64,000 nt of DNA from Yinghuangia aomiensis (GTDB lineage: Bacteria > Actinomycetota > Actinomycetes > Streptomycetales > Streptomycetaceae), in the NCBI RefSeq assembly GCF_039542225.1, contig NZ_BAABHS010000039.1, positions 1-64,000 of the forward strand, written 5' to 3'. A model generated the notes under the pieces. The model was not told where the DNA came from and ran no database searches. It saw only the letters and a program-made list of their open reading frames with translations. Position 1 is the stretch's first letter. The number at the start of each line of letters is the position of its first letter. Both the position numbers and the translations under genes were made by a program. Shown in pieces: positions 51,382 through 60,885 of this stretch.

Positions 51382-52551
51382 GTGGACGACTCCGACGTGG
51401 CAGAAATCGTGGCCTCGGTACGCCGCTTCGTCCGCGACAAGGTCGTGCCCCTCGAAACGCACATCGACGAGACCGACGAAGTCCCCGCCGAGCTGCGCGA
51501 TGCCGCGGCCGCGATGGGCCTCTACGGCTTCGCCATCCCCGAGGAGTACGGCGGCCTCGGCCTGACGATGCGCCAGGAAGTGGCGCTCGTGCAGGAGTTG
51601 GGCTGGACGACGCCCGCGTTCCGGTCGCTGTTCGGCACGAACAACGGCATCGCCGGGCACGTCCTCATGGAAGGCGCGACCGACGAGCAGAAGAAGCGCT
51701 ACCTGCCGCGCCTGGCGAGCGGCGAATGGACCGCGTCGTTCGCGCTCACCGAGGCCGAGGCCGGCTCCGACCCCGGCGACCTGCGCACCACCGCCCGCCG
51801 GGCGGACGGCGACGGCGGCGGCTGGGTGATCGACGGTACCAAGCGCTTCATCACCAACGCGCCGATCGCCGACGTGTTCATGGTCTTCGCCCGCGACGCC
51901 GGCCATCCCGGGCGCGGCGCCGACGGCATCTCCGCCTTCCTGGTCGAAGCGGGCACCCCCGGCGTCACGGTCGGGCCGCGCGACCACAAGATGGGCCAGG
52001 CCGGCGCGTGGACCGCCGAGGTCGTGTTCGACGGCGTCCGGGTCGCGGACAGCGCGCTGATCGGCGGGGACGCGGGGCTCGGCCAGGGCTACCGCACGGC
52101 CATGCGCTGCCTCGCGCACGGCCGCCTGCACATCGCCGCACTGTGCGTGGGCATGGCGCAGCGGCTGCTGGAGGAGACCGTCGCGTACGCGAAGTCGCGG
52201 ACCCAGTCCGGTCGTCCCATCGCCGGGTTCCAGCTCGTGCAGGGCCTGATCGCGGACTCGCAGACCGACGTGTACGCGGGCCGCGCCACGATCGAAGCCG
52301 CCGCCGGACAGTACGACCGGCGCGAGGACGTCCGCATGGCTCCGTCCGCCGCCAAGTACTTCTGCAGCGAGATGGTCGGCCGGGTCGCCGACCGCGCGGT
52401 GCAGGTGCACGGCGGCGTCGGCTACGTGCGCGGCGTCGCGGTCGAGCGCTTCTACCGCGACGCCCGGCTGTTCCGCATCTACGAGGGCACCAGCCAGATC
52501 CAGCAGGTCGTCGTCGCCAAGCAGGCCCTCGCCCGCGACGGCAAGCCGTAG
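51382..52551 (+). CDS. Acyl-CoA dehydrogenase
   Basis: This 389-residue FAD enzyme introduces a 2,3-double bond into acyl-CoA. Signature blocks are FALTEAEAGSDPGDLRTTA, WVIDGTKRFITNA and the C-terminal RLFRIYEGTSQIQQ, with the catalytic Glu in YEGTS. QVHGGVGYVRG is the usual flavin contact. GTG 51382 follows GGGAGG. An acyl-CoA ligase gene follows after 88 bases and is probably co-transcribed, forming an activation/first-oxidation pair. Confidence 0.95.
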   Translation: MDDSDVAEIVASVRRFVRDKVVPLETHIDETDEVPAELRDAAAAMGLYGFAIPEEYGGLGLTMRQEVALVQELGWTTPAFRSLFGTNNGIAGHVLMEGATDEQKKRYLPRLASGEWTASFALTEAEAGSDPGDLRTTARRADGDGGGWVIDGTKRFITNAPIADVFMVFARDAGHPGRGADGISAFLVEAGTPGVTVGPRDHKMGQAGAWTAEVVFDGVRVADSALIGGDAGLGQGYRTAMRCLAHGRLHIAALCVGMAQRLLEETVAYAKSRTQSGRPIAGFQLVQGLIADSQTDVYAGRATIEAAAGQYDRREDVRMAPSAAKYFCSEMVGRVADRAVQVHGGVGYVRGVAVERFYRDARLFRIYEGTSQIQQVVVAKQALARDGKP

Positions 52552-52639
52552 CCGACCATCCCCGCCCCCACCGTGGCGGGTTGCCGCCGGACGCGGTAGA
52601 AACGGGCATCCGCCGTCGTCCCGTCGAGAGCGAGGCAGT

Positions 52640-54178
52640 ATGCACACCGGGTTCTGGGCCGAGATCGCCGCGCGTGCCGAAGCGACCCCGGACGCCGAGA
52701 TGATGGTCGACGAACGCGGCCGCCGTCTGACGTACGGCGAGTACCGCGACGCCGCCGAGTCGTTCGCGGCCTACCTGGCCGACCACGGCGTCGCCGCGGG
52801 CACGGTGGTGACCTGGCAGCTCCCGACCTGGGTCGAGTCGGTCGTCGTGGTCGGCGCGCTGGCCCGGCTGGGCGCGGTGCAGAACCCGGTGATGCCGATC
52901 TACCGGGAGCGCGAACTCTCCTTCGTCACCGGCCAGGCGGGCAGCCGCCTGCTGATCGTGCCGCCGGTGTGGCGCGGCTTCGACTACCCGGCGATGGCCG
53001 CCGCGGTGGCCGCGAAGGCGCCCGGCGGCCTCGACGTGCTGGTCGTGGACGGCGACCTGCCGTCCGGCGACCCGGCGAAGCTGCCGCCGCCCCCGCCGGT
53101 CCCCGCCAAGCCCGAAGACGCACCCGTGCGCTGGTACTTCTACACCTCCGGCACCACCGCCGACCCGAAGGGCGCCCGGCACACCGACGCGACCGTGATG
53201 GCCGCCGGGGTCGGCATGTCCGAGCGCATCGAGTGCGTGCCCGGCGACCGGGTCGGCCTGGTGTTCCCCTTCGCGCACATCGGCGGCTGCACGACGTGGC
53301 TGACCTCGTCCGTCGTGTTCGGCGTCGCGATGATCCTCACGGAAGCCTTCGACCCGGTCGAGACCGTCGAACTGCTGCGCCGCGAAGGCGTCACGCTGGC
53401 GGGTGCGGGCACGGTCTTCCACCAGACCTACCTGGCCGCGCAGCGCCGGGACCCGAGCCGCAGGCTCTTCCCCGACGTGCGCTGCTTCCCGGGCGGTGCC
53501 GCGCCGAAGCCGCCGGGCCTGCACCTCCAGGTGAAGAACGAGATCGGCGGTGCGGGCATCGTCGCCGGATGGGGGCTGACCGAGGCCCCGATCCTCAGCA
53601 TGGCGGGCGTCCACGACCCGGACGAGGCACTGGGCGCCGCCGAAGGCCGCCCCAACACCGGGGTGCGCGTGCGCGTCGTCGCCCCGGACGGCACCGACGC
53701 CGCCCCCGGCGGCGAAGGCGAACTGCGCGCCAAGGGCCCGCAGCTCATGCTCGGCTACCTCGACGCCGCCCTGGACGCGGACGCGTTCGACGAGGACGGC
53801 TGGTTCCGCACCGGCGACCTCGGCCGCATCGACGACGCGGGCAACATCTACATCACCGGCCGCCTCAAGGACGTGATCATCCGCAAGGGCGAGACGATCA
53901 GCGCCAAGGAGATCGAAGACCTGCTCAGCGCCCACCCGGCCGTCGCCGAGGTCGCGGTGGTCGGCCTGCCCGACGAGGCCACCGGCGAACGCGCCTGCGC
54001 GATCGTCGTGCCCGCCGACCCGGCCGCGCCGCCCGCGCTCGACACGCTCGGGCAGTTCCTGCGCGAGCAGGGCCTCATGGTGCAGAAGCTGCCCGAACGC
54101 CTGGAGATCGTCGAGGTGCTGCCGCGGAACCCGGCCGGGAAGGTGCTGAAGAAGGACCTCAAGGAACGCTACGCGTAG
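52640..54178 (+). CDS. Acyl-CoA ligase (AMP-forming)
   Basis: This 512-residue adenylate-forming enzyme has YFYTSGTTADPKGARHT (P-loop variant with Ala-Asp), AGWGLTEAPILSM, DGWFRTGDLGRIDDAGNIY and RLKDVIIRKGETISAKEIED. The catalytic Lys motif PRNPAGKVLKKDL is at the C-terminus. It probably supplies the CoA ester for the dehydrogenase encoded just upstream. It differs clearly from the ligase at 20567-22237 and so is not a recent duplicate. Confidence 0.94.
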   Translation: MHTGFWAEIAARAEATPDAEMMVDERGRRLTYGEYRDAAESFAAYLADHGVAAGTVVTWQLPTWVESVVVVGALARLGAVQNPVMPIYRERELSFVTGQAGSRLLIVPPVWRGFDYPAMAAAVAAKAPGGLDVLVVDGDLPSGDPAKLPPPPPVPAKPEDAPVRWYFYTSGTTADPKGARHTDATVMAAGVGMSERIECVPGDRVGLVFPFAHIGGCTTWLTSSVVFGVAMILTEAFDPVETVELLRREGVTLAGAGTVFHQTYLAAQRRDPSRRLFPDVRCFPGGAAPKPPGLHLQVKNEIGGAGIVAGWGLTEAPILSMAGVHDPDEALGAAEGRPNTGVRVRVVAPDGTDAAPGGEGELRAKGPQLMLGYLDAALDADAFDEDGWFRTGDLGRIDDAGNIYITGRLKDVIIRKGETISAKEIEDLLSAHPAVAEVAVVGLPDEATGERACAIVVPADPAAPPALDTLGQFLREQGLMVQKLPERLEIVEVLPRNPAGKVLKKDLKERYA

Positions 54179-54183
54179 GCCGG

Positions 54184-54212
54184 GGCGGGGGCCGGGCTGA
54201 CCGGCCCCCGCC
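54184..54212. terminator. Hairpin between convergent ligase and LysR genes
   Basis: Arms 54184-54195 and 54201-54212 pair over 12 bp around GCTGA, five bases after the ligase stop and seven before the LysR stop. Confidence 0.82.
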
Positions 54213-54218
54213 GCCGGG

Positions 54219-55103
54219 TCAGCCGGCGGCCGCGTCCGCCGCCGCCCGCGTGAACGCCCGCACCAGCGGACTGTCGCCCGCCGTCCGCCACACCAGCGCC
54301 CAGCGGATCAGCGGCGCGTCGGTCAGCGGCACATACGCGATGTCCGGCCGGGAGAAGTACCGCGGCGCGTGCTCCGGCACCGGCGACATGCCCAGCCCCG
54401 CGCCCACGTGCGCGAGCGTCTCGGTGGCCGTCGTCACCGCGGGCCCGCGCCGGATCGGCCGCCCGCCGGGAGTGACCCGCGGGTTGATCGCCTCCTCCCA
54501 GTAGGCGGGTGCGTTGCCGAGCATGCGGAAGACCGGCCCGTCCGCGATGTCCTCCAACGACACCGACTCCCGCTGCGCCAGCGGGTGCTTCGCCGACACC
54601 GCGAGCACCATCGGCTCGACCATCACGACCGGGCCCACGGTGAGATCCGGCTCCTCGACCGGCAGCCACACCAGCTGCACGTCCACGGTGCCGGCCCGCA
54701 GCGGCCCGAACGGGTCGCCGAACACGGCCTCGCGGATGCTCAGCTCGCATTCCGGGTGGCGCTCGCGGAACAGGTCGGTGACCGCGTGGATTTCGTGCAG
54801 CATCGCGTCCATCACGCCGAGCCGCAGAACGCCCGTCAGCCCGCGCGCTGCGGCCGCGGCCCGCTCCAGGCCCTCGTGGATGCGCCGGTAGCCGGCGTCG
54901 AGGTCCTCGCGTAGCTGCGCGCCTATCGGGGTCAGCGCGACGCTTCTGCTGGTTCTCTCGAACAGCGGTGCCCCGATGCGGCGTTCCTGGAGCTTGATGG
55001 CCTGGCTCACGCGGGCCCGGGAAACGAGCAGCTTGTCCGCGGTACGCCCGAAATGGAGTTCGTCGGCCAGCGTCAGGAAGATCTCGATGTCGCGCAGTTC
55101 CAC
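54219..55103 (-). CDS. LysR-family regulator
   Basis: This 294-residue regulator has an N-terminal winged HTH (ELRDIEIFLTLADELHFGRTA, then ARVSQAIKLQERRIGAPLFER) and a periplasmic-binding-protein-like effector domain. It is divergent from a short-chain-dehydrogenase-like gene 148 bases away, the standard LysR layout, so it probably controls that gene. ATG 55103 begins the conserved HTH at residue 2. Confidence 0.93.
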   Translation of the reverse strand: MELRDIEIFLTLADELHFGRTADKLLVSRARVSQAIKLQERRIGAPLFERTSRSVALTPIGAQLREDLDAGYRRIHEGLERAAAAARGLTGVLRLGVMDAMLHEIHAVTDLFRERHPECELSIREAVFGDPFGPLRAGTVDVQLVWLPVEEPDLTVGPVVMVEPMVLAVSAKHPLAQRESVSLEDIADGPVFRMLGNAPAYWEEAINPRVTPGGRPIRRGPAVTTATETLAHVGAGLGMSPVPEHAPRYFSRPDIAYVPLTDAPLIRWALVWRTAGDSPLVRAFTRAAADAAAG

Positions 55104-55251
55104 GCCTGTGCGCCCTTCGGTTCGTGCCGCGGCCGGCCGCGGCGTTCGGTAACCCGTGGATTAACAAGCATTGCCGGGTTGACCGTTGTTCCCGCGGCCG
55201 GACGGGACGATCGTGGAGCCACCCCACCCGCGCGAACGAATCGAGACCGCC

Positions 55252-56100
55252 ATGCCGACGACCGCACCGACCGCCGTGGTGACCGGGGGGACCGGAGGAC
55301 TCGCCCGCGCGGTCGCCCGGGCGCTGGGCACGAGGCCGGGGGCGGTGGTGTACCTGACGGGCACCGACCCGGTCCGCGGCGCCGAAGCCGCCCGCGACCT
55401 GCGCGCCGCGGGCCGCCCGGTCCGCTGGGAGCCGCTGGACGTCCGGGACCCGGCGCAGGCCCGGCACCTGGCCGCGGAACTGGCCGCGCGCCACGGCGGC
55501 ATCGACATCCTGGTGGCCGTCCCCGGGGCGCAGATCGGCTTCGACGCCCCGATCGCCGCGCAGGTCCGGGACTACGTCGAGGCCAACAACCACGGCCTCG
55601 CCCGCGTGCTCGCCGCGTTCCTGCCGGTGCTTCGGGACGGCGGGCGGGCGGTGGCGGTCACCGGGGCGTTCGGCTCCCTGGAGCATCTGCCGCTGCGGCT
55701 GCGCGACCGGTTCGCGGGTGCGGGGGCGGCCGAAGTGGACGCGGTGATGGACGCGTACGTGGCGGCGGTCGAAGCCGGGACGGCGGTCGCGGAGGGCTGG
55801 CCCGCGTGGATCGAAGTGGCCTCGCACGTGGGACAGGTGGCGGCGGTGCGGGCGGCGGCGTGGGGGCAGGACGTGGGCGGCGAACGGCGTGACGTGCTCG
55901 TCAACGCCGTCGACCCGGACGTGCCGGACGTCGCGGGTCTCTCGTCTTCGGCGGCCGACACGGCATGGGGGCAGGCCGCGGAAAGGATTCTTCGCGCAGC
56001 GCTGCCGCCCGCGGGAGCGGGGGAGCCGCACGGGGAGCTGATCCGGGGCGGGACGGTGGTGCCGTTCGCGGGGGAGCGGCAACAGCCTTGTACCCGTTAA
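55252..56100 (+). CDS. Carbonyl-reductase-like SDR homologue, active site degenerate
   Basis: This 282-residue protein has a Rossmann start AVVTGGTGGLARAVARAL and overall order like CBR1-type short-chain dehydrogenases, including the GWP before the active-site helix. The NNAG equivalent reads VAVPGAQ. The YxxxK segment is replaced after GWPAW by IEVASHVG, so the catalytic Tyr and Lys are missing. It is divergent from a LysR regulator. Start ATG 55252 begins the fold directly. It may bind NAD(P)H as a sensor or be an enzyme with shifted chemistry. Confidence 0.75.
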   Translation: MPTTAPTAVVTGGTGGLARAVARALGTRPGAVVYLTGTDPVRGAEAARDLRAAGRPVRWEPLDVRDPAQARHLAAELAARHGGIDILVAVPGAQIGFDAPIAAQVRDYVEANNHGLARVLAAFLPVLRDGGRAVAVTGAFGSLEHLPLRLRDRFAGAGAAEVDAVMDAYVAAVEAGTAVAEGWPAWIEVASHVGQVAAVRAAAWGQDVGGERRDVLVNAVDPDVPDVAGLSSSAADTAWGQAAERILRAALPPAGAGEPHGELIRGGTVVPFAGERQQPCTR

Positions 56101-56184
56101 GGATTCGTCAGGAAAGCGGCTCCCCGCGTCAGGATCCCGCAGCGGCTCTGCCTCCCCCTCACGCGGGTTCCTACCGTCCCCCTC

Positions 56185-57699
56185 ATGCAGGGATCAACGG
56201 GGAACTCCGGGAGCAGCGGTTATACGGCTCCCACGTTTGCACGGAGCGTCGGCACCGTGGGCACCGTCGGCACGGTCGGCGCACCCCCGCGTCCGTCCGG
56301 CCGAGCCCCGGACCGCCCGGCCGACTTCCCGGAGCGCCCGTGGCGGCCGCGCCGCGCAACGGCCCCGCACGGCAAGGCGCCGCAGCCGCGCCACCGGGGC
56401 CTCCGGCTCACCTCCACGCCCACACTCCTGCGGCTCTACGGCATCGCCGTCGCGGTGCTCGCCGCCGGGTTCGCGGCGTTGCTGACGCGTGCCGTGGTCG
56501 CGGCGGACGACGGGCTGCGGGTCGTCGGGCAGGGCGCCGGGCCGCAGGTGGTGGCCGCGAACAACCTGTACCTGGGGCTCGCGTCGATGGATGCGGAACT
56601 CGCCAACATCGTCCTGGTCGGCGACGAAACCGGCCTCGGCTACACGCGGGCGGACGCTCAGACGGCGTACCGGAACGCCCGGACCGCCGTCGCCGAGGCA
56701 CTGCGGGCCTCGGCCGCGAACGCGTCCGGTGCCGCCGCCCGCGACACGGTCGGCAGGCTCGTCGACGGCCTCGGCGCCTACGACAACCTCGCCGGGCAGA
56801 TCACCTACGCCGACGCCCAGGACGACGCCCGGCGCCTGCAAGACCCCTCGCCGGCCTTGCCGAATCTGCGCCGGGCGACCGACATGATGCACAACGGACT
56901 CCTGCCCTCGGCGGACGCGTTGCTCGACGCCGACGCCGCCTCGGTGACTCGCGGCTACCAGGACGGGCGCGACGGGACCGCGCTGTACGCGGGGTTGGCC
57001 CTCGCCGTCGGAATCCTGCTGGTCCTGCTGCTGATCGGCGGCCAGGTCTTCCTGTTCCGGCGCACGCACCGGGTGTTCAACCCGATCCTGGCGGCCGTGA
57101 CGGTGGCCGCGATGTGCGTGGTCGCGATCGGCGCGGGCGCGGCGTTCGACGCCCGCGACGAACTCGACGTCGCCAAACACGACGCGTTCGACTCGGTCCT
57201 CGCGCTGACCCGCACCAAGGCGCTGGTCGCGGACGCGAACGGCGACGAGAGCCGCTGGCTGGTCGACGCCGCCAACGCCCGGCAGTACGCGGACCGGTAC
57301 GCCGACACCACCCGCCTGCTGACCATGCATTTCACGCGCGAGCTGGACAACATCACCTTCGACGGCGAACGCGAAGCCGCACGGACCGCGTACGAGGCGA
57401 ACGCCACCTACCAGGCCTTCGATACCAAGATGCGCGGCATGGCGTCCGCCGACTTCCGCGGCGCCGTGGACTTCAACACCAGCCACCGCGCGGGCAACTC
57501 GAACTGGGCCTACGAGCGGTTGCAGAGCGACCTCGACGCCGTCGTCGCCATCAACCGCACCCACATGACCGCCGCCTCGGACACCGGCGAACGCGACCTG
57601 GGCGCTTGGCGTTGGCTCGGCTCGGCAGCCGCGGTGGCGCTGGCCCTGGCGACGTGGCGGGGGATCCGGCCGCGGCTTCGCGAATACCGGAACCCGTGA
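56185..57699 (+). CDS. GlnX-like membrane protein with two helical sensor domains
   Basis: This 504-residue protein has a disordered N-terminal 75 residues, a helix near 80-104, a helical extracytoplasmic segment of about 150 residues, two close helices near 265-325, a second helical segment and a last helix near 478-494. This duplicated arrangement recalls GlnX, the partner of the solute-binding protein GlnH and kinase PknG in actinobacteria. Neither GlnH nor PknG is encoded nearby. ATG 56185 has no strong ribosome-binding sequence. The GlnX relation is a topology-based guess. Confidence 0.6.
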   Translation: MQGSTGNSGSSGYTAPTFARSVGTVGTVGTVGAPPRPSGRAPDRPADFPERPWRPRRATAPHGKAPQPRHRGLRLTSTPTLLRLYGIAVAVLAAGFAALLTRAVVAADDGLRVVGQGAGPQVVAANNLYLGLASMDAELANIVLVGDETGLGYTRADAQTAYRNARTAVAEALRASAANASGAAARDTVGRLVDGLGAYDNLAGQITYADAQDDARRLQDPSPALPNLRRATDMMHNGLLPSADALLDADAASVTRGYQDGRDGTALYAGLALAVGILLVLLLIGGQVFLFRRTHRVFNPILAAVTVAAMCVVAIGAGAAFDARDELDVAKHDAFDSVLALTRTKALVADANGDESRWLVDAANARQYADRYADTTRLLTMHFTRELDNITFDGEREAARTAYEANATYQAFDTKMRGMASADFRGAVDFNTSHRAGNSNWAYERLQSDLDAVVAINRTHMTAASDTGERDLGAWRWLGSAAAVALALATWRGIRPRLREYRNP

Positions 57700-57726
57700 T
57701 CCCCCGCGGCATGCGACGGATACGAC

Positions 57727-58665
57727 CTAGCCGACAGTCAGGACGACCTTCCCGGTCACCCGGCCCGTGTCGCCGAGTGCGTGCCCCTTGGCCGCCTCGG
57801 CGAGCGGGAACACGGCCTCCACCAGCGGACGCAGGGTGCCGGCGTCGACCATCTCGCCGAGCGTGCGCATGCCCTCCTGGTCGGCCTCGACGAGGATCGG
57901 CCGCACCCGGATGCCCGGGGCCGCCTGGGCGACGTGCTCGGCCAGGTCGTCCGGCAGCTGGCGCAAGGCGATCGACACGAGCTGCCCGCCGGGCTTGAGC
58001 ACACGCAGCGACCGGGCGGCGGTGTCGCCGCCGAGTGCGTCGAGCACGACGTCGACGGGTTCGATCGCGGTGAAGTCGTCGGTGCGGTAGTCGATCATCT
58101 CGTCCGCGCCGAGCGCGCGGACCACGTCGTGCTTCGGCGCACTCGCGGTGCCGATGACGTACGCGCCGCGTGCCTTCGCGATCTGCACCGCGAAGTGCCC
58201 GACCCCACCCGCGGCGGCGTGCACCAGCACCCGGTCGCCCGGGCCGATGCCGGCGGTGTCGACGAGCGCCTGCCACGCGGTCAGCGCGGCCAGCGGCACG
58301 GCCGCCGCGTGCGTGTGGTCGAGGCTCTTCGGCTTGGCGGCCAAGGCGCGCGCGGGGGCGACGACGTACTCGGCGAACGCGCCGACGCCGAACGGGTACG
58401 GCAGCATGCCGAACACCTCGTCGCCCGGCTCGTGCAGCGTCACCCCGACGCCGACCTCCTCGACGACCCCCGACACGTCCCAGCCGAGCACCAGCGGGAG
58501 CCGCCCGAGGAAGCCGGGGAACTGCCGGTGCTTCCAGTCCGTCGGGTTCATGCCCGCGGCGTGCACCCGCACGAGGACTTCGGACGGGCCGGGCACCGGA
58601 CGGGGCAGGTCGGTCTCGCGGAGGACCTCCGGACCGCCGTACGTGTCCTGGCTGATCGCCTTCAT
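57727..58665 (-). CDS. NADP-dependent quinone-oxidoreductase-like enzyme (MDR family)
   Basis: This 312-residue medium-chain dehydrogenase/reductase lacks the zinc ligands of alcohol dehydrogenases. It has the N-terminal MKAISQDTYGGPEVLRETDLP, AAGMNPTDWKHRQ and the nucleotide-binding VLVHAAAGGVGHFAVQIAKARGA. ATG 58665 lies six bases after GGAGG; the upstream GTG at 58707 adds 14 residues without the domain. It is divergent from a GlxA-type AraC regulator 113 bases away, which probably controls it, perhaps in aldehyde or quinone stress. Confidence 0.92.
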   Translation of the reverse strand: MKAISQDTYGGPEVLRETDLPRPVPGPSEVLVRVHAAGMNPTDWKHRQFPGFLGRLPLVLGWDVSGVVEEVGVGVTLHEPGDEVFGMLPYPFGVGAFAEYVVAPARALAAKPKSLDHTHAAAVPLAALTAWQALVDTAGIGPGDRVLVHAAAGGVGHFAVQIAKARGAYVIGTASAPKHDVVRALGADEMIDYRTDDFTAIEPVDVVLDALGGDTAARSLRVLKPGGQLVSIALRQLPDDLAEHVAQAAPGIRVRPILVEADQEGMRTLGEMVDAGTLRPLVEAVFPLAEAAKGHALGDTGRVTGKVVLTVG

Positions 58666-58778
58666 GGTGGCCTCCGGCTGGTTCTCGGTCGTGGTCGTGT
58701 CGTTCACCGGCCCAGCATGTCCGGGATGCGACCAGGGGAAACAGTGGCCCGAAGGTCATGATGTGCAAGGATCGGGCC

Positions 58779-59795
58779 ATGGCTCTCGTCACTGCCCCGC
58801 ACGTTCCGGAACCGGCGGCCTCGGATGCCGCACCGGTTCCGCACCGGGTGGCCGTCCTCGCCGTCGACGGCGTGATCCCGTTCGAGCTGAGCCTCGCGTC
58901 GCGGCTCTTCGGCGCCGCCACGGACGCCGCGGACCGGCCGCTCTACGACGTCGTGACGTGTTCGCTCGACGGGGGGCCGGTGCGCACCGCGGCCGACTTC
59001 GCGATCACCGTCCCGCACGACGCGCGCATGCTCGCGACCGCGGGCACGGTGGTCATCCCGGCATCCGAGGAGTTCGCGGAGATCGTCGACGGCGCCGCCC
59101 TGTCCGCGCCGCTGGCCCGCGCGCTGGAGCACATCCCGGCCGGGACGCGCATCGTGTCCATCTGCATCGCCACCTACGTGCTGGCCGCCGCCGGACTGCT
59201 CGACGGCCGCCCCGCCACCACGCACTGGCGGCACGCGGACCGCCTCGGGCAGCTGTTCCCGCAGGTCACCGTGACCCCGGACGTGCTGTACGTGGATGCG
59301 GGCGAGGTGCTGACGTCGGCGGGCGCGGCGTCCGGGATCGACCTGATCATGCACCTGATCCGGGTCGACCACGGCAGCGCCGTCGCCAACCTCGTGGCAC
59401 GCCGCTGCGTCGTGCCGCCGCAGCGCGAGGGCGGGCAGGCGCAGTACGTCGAACGCCCCGTCCCGCCCGCCTCCGACGCGGGGACGGCCGCGACCCGGGC
59501 GTGGGCGCTGGACCGGCTCCACGAACCGCTCCGGCTCGAAGACCTCGCCCGGCACGCGGGCATGAGCCGCCGCACGTTCACCCGCCGGTTCCGAGCCGAG
59601 GTCGGGCAGAGCCCCGGCCAGTGGATCGCCCGCCAACGAGTCGATCTGGCACGGGAGTTGCTGGAGAGCAGCGACCTGTCCGTGGCCCGGATCGCGGAAC
59701 GTGCGGGATTCGGCACGGACGTGTCGCTGCGGCAGCATCTGCACGCCGCGGTCGGCGTCTCGCCGGGGGCGTACCGGCGGACCTTCCGCGCCTGA
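58779..59795 (+). CDS. GlxA-type AraC-family regulator (DJ-1/PfpI domain plus HTH)
   Basis: This 338-residue regulator has an N-terminal DJ-1/PfpI-like domain (about 30-195; VAVLAVDGVIPFELSLASRLF, IVSICIATYVLAAAGLLDGR with Cys at the nucleophile elbow). The AraC double HTH follows (about 238-335; LEDLARHAGMSRRTFTRRFR, and SVARIAERAGFGTDVSLRQH). ATG 58779 is eight bases after AAGGA. It is divergent from the MDR oxidoreductase gene, which is its likely target. Confidence 0.92.
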   Translation: MALVTAPHVPEPAASDAAPVPHRVAVLAVDGVIPFELSLASRLFGAATDAADRPLYDVVTCSLDGGPVRTAADFAITVPHDARMLATAGTVVIPASEEFAEIVDGAALSAPLARALEHIPAGTRIVSICIATYVLAAAGLLDGRPATTHWRHADRLGQLFPQVTVTPDVLYVDAGEVLTSAGAASGIDLIMHLIRVDHGSAVANLVARRCVVPPQREGGQAQYVERPVPPASDAGTAATRAWALDRLHEPLRLEDLARHAGMSRRTFTRRFRAEVGQSPGQWIARQRVDLARELLESSDLSVARIAERAGFGTDVSLRQHLHAAVGVSPGAYRRTFRA

Positions 59796-59816
59796 GCGGG
59801 CACCCGGCCCCGACCG

Positions 59817-59841
59817 GGCGGGCCGCCCTCAGGGGCCCGCC
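59817..59841. terminator. Hairpin between convergent regulator and hydratase genes
   Basis: Arms GGCGGGCC (59817-59824) and GGCCCGCC (59834-59841) pair over 8 bp around a 9-nt loop, 21 bases after the regulator stop. Confidence 0.65.
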
Positions 59842-59854
59842 GCCTCGGCCGGTC

Positions 59855-60646
59855 TCAGCCTTCCGCCGCCGCCCGCGCGTCGACCGCCGCGAAGTCCGGG
59901 TCGCGGCGTTCCGCGAACGCCGTCAGGGCCTCGCGGTTGGCGGGGCCGCCGAGCAGGAGCCGGAACGCCTCGTCCTCGCGCGCCCGCGCCTGGGCGAGGC
60001 GGTCGCCGAGGCCGGCCAGGAGGACCTTCTTCGACTCGACGAGCGAGGCGATCGACTTCGACGCGAGCACCTTCGCGTGCCGGAGTGTCTCGTCGAGCAG
60101 GTCGTCCGGCGCCACCGCCTTGAACGCCAGACCCATGTCGACGCACTCGGCGGCACCGATCCACTCCGAGCTGAGCAGCACCCACGCGGCCTGCTGGCGG
60201 CCCAGCAGCGCCGGGAACGTCACGCTGCTCGCCGCCTCGGGGGCCACGCCGAGCGACGTGAACGGGCACTTGATCCGCGCCTCGGTGGACATGAACACCA
60301 GGTCGGCGAACCCGAGCATGGTCGCGCCGATGCCCAGCCCGAGCCCGTTGACCGCGAGGAACAGCGGCTTCGGGAAGGCCGCCAGCTGGTCGACCATGCC
60401 GGGGAAACCGTGCTTGCCGGCGGTGAACGCGCCGGAATTGCGCTGCGCCATCTCGATCAGGTCGGTGCCCGCGGAGAACGCGCGCCCCGCGCCGGTGATC
60501 ACCACGACCGCGACGGCCGGGTCCGCGGCGGCGTCGGCCAGCGCTTCGCAGGTGGCGTCGTAGAGCGCCTCGTTGAACGCGTTGAGGGCGTCGGGTCGGT
60601 CCAGCGTCAGGACGCGGACGCGGTCGGTGTCCTCGATGCGGATCAT
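59855..60646 (-). CDS. Enoyl-CoA hydratase/isomerase
   Basis: This 263-residue crotonase-family enzyme has the usual VLTLDRPDALNAFNEALYDA opening and the oxyanion-hole block GRAFSAGTDLIEM. LAVNGLGLGIGATMLGFADLVF and APEAASSVTFPALLG follow. The first active-site Glu region reads APEAASS, as in many 2-enoyl-CoA hydratases/isomerases. GAAGAGGG precedes the ATG. A CTTGAC/GTCAAG inverted repeat lies 68 bases upstream of the start, shared with the ligase gene at 20567. Confidence 0.92.
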   Translation of the reverse strand: MIRIEDTDRVRVLTLDRPDALNAFNEALYDATCEALADAAADPAVAVVVITGAGRAFSAGTDLIEMAQRNSGAFTAGKHGFPGMVDQLAAFPKPLFLAVNGLGLGIGATMLGFADLVFMSTEARIKCPFTSLGVAPEAASSVTFPALLGRQQAAWVLLSSEWIGAAECVDMGLAFKAVAPDDLLDETLRHAKVLASKSIASLVESKKVLLAGLGDRLAQARAREDEAFRLLLGGPANREALTAFAERRDPDFAAVDARAAAEG

Positions 60647-60713
60647 GCGCGGCCCTCTTCACGTGTCGGGGGATCGTGCCGTTCGGCTGTCGGTGGACAG
60701 GAAACCTTTCTTT

Positions 60714-60728
60714 CTTGACCGAGTCAAG
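60714..60728. promoter_or_regulatory. CTTGAC-N3-GTCAAG inverted repeat before enoyl-CoA hydratase
   Basis: Perfect 6-bp arms (60714-60719, 60723-60728). On the minus strand it reads CACTTGACTCGGTCAAG. The same CACTTGACT and GGTCAAG words, four bases further apart, precede the acyl-CoA ligase gene at 20528-20548. Confidence 0.55.
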
Positions 60729-60885
60729 TGATCCGCGGAGGGGGCTGTGCGGGGCCGTTTCCGGCTCCATTCGGGTGGTTCACACGTGCGTAACGAGGTG
60801 GTCACTGGGGAAGGTCCCGGACTGCGCCGATTCGCACCTCTGTAATGCCGTCTGTAGCGCACGGTCGTATGAGGGAGGAGCTGTC

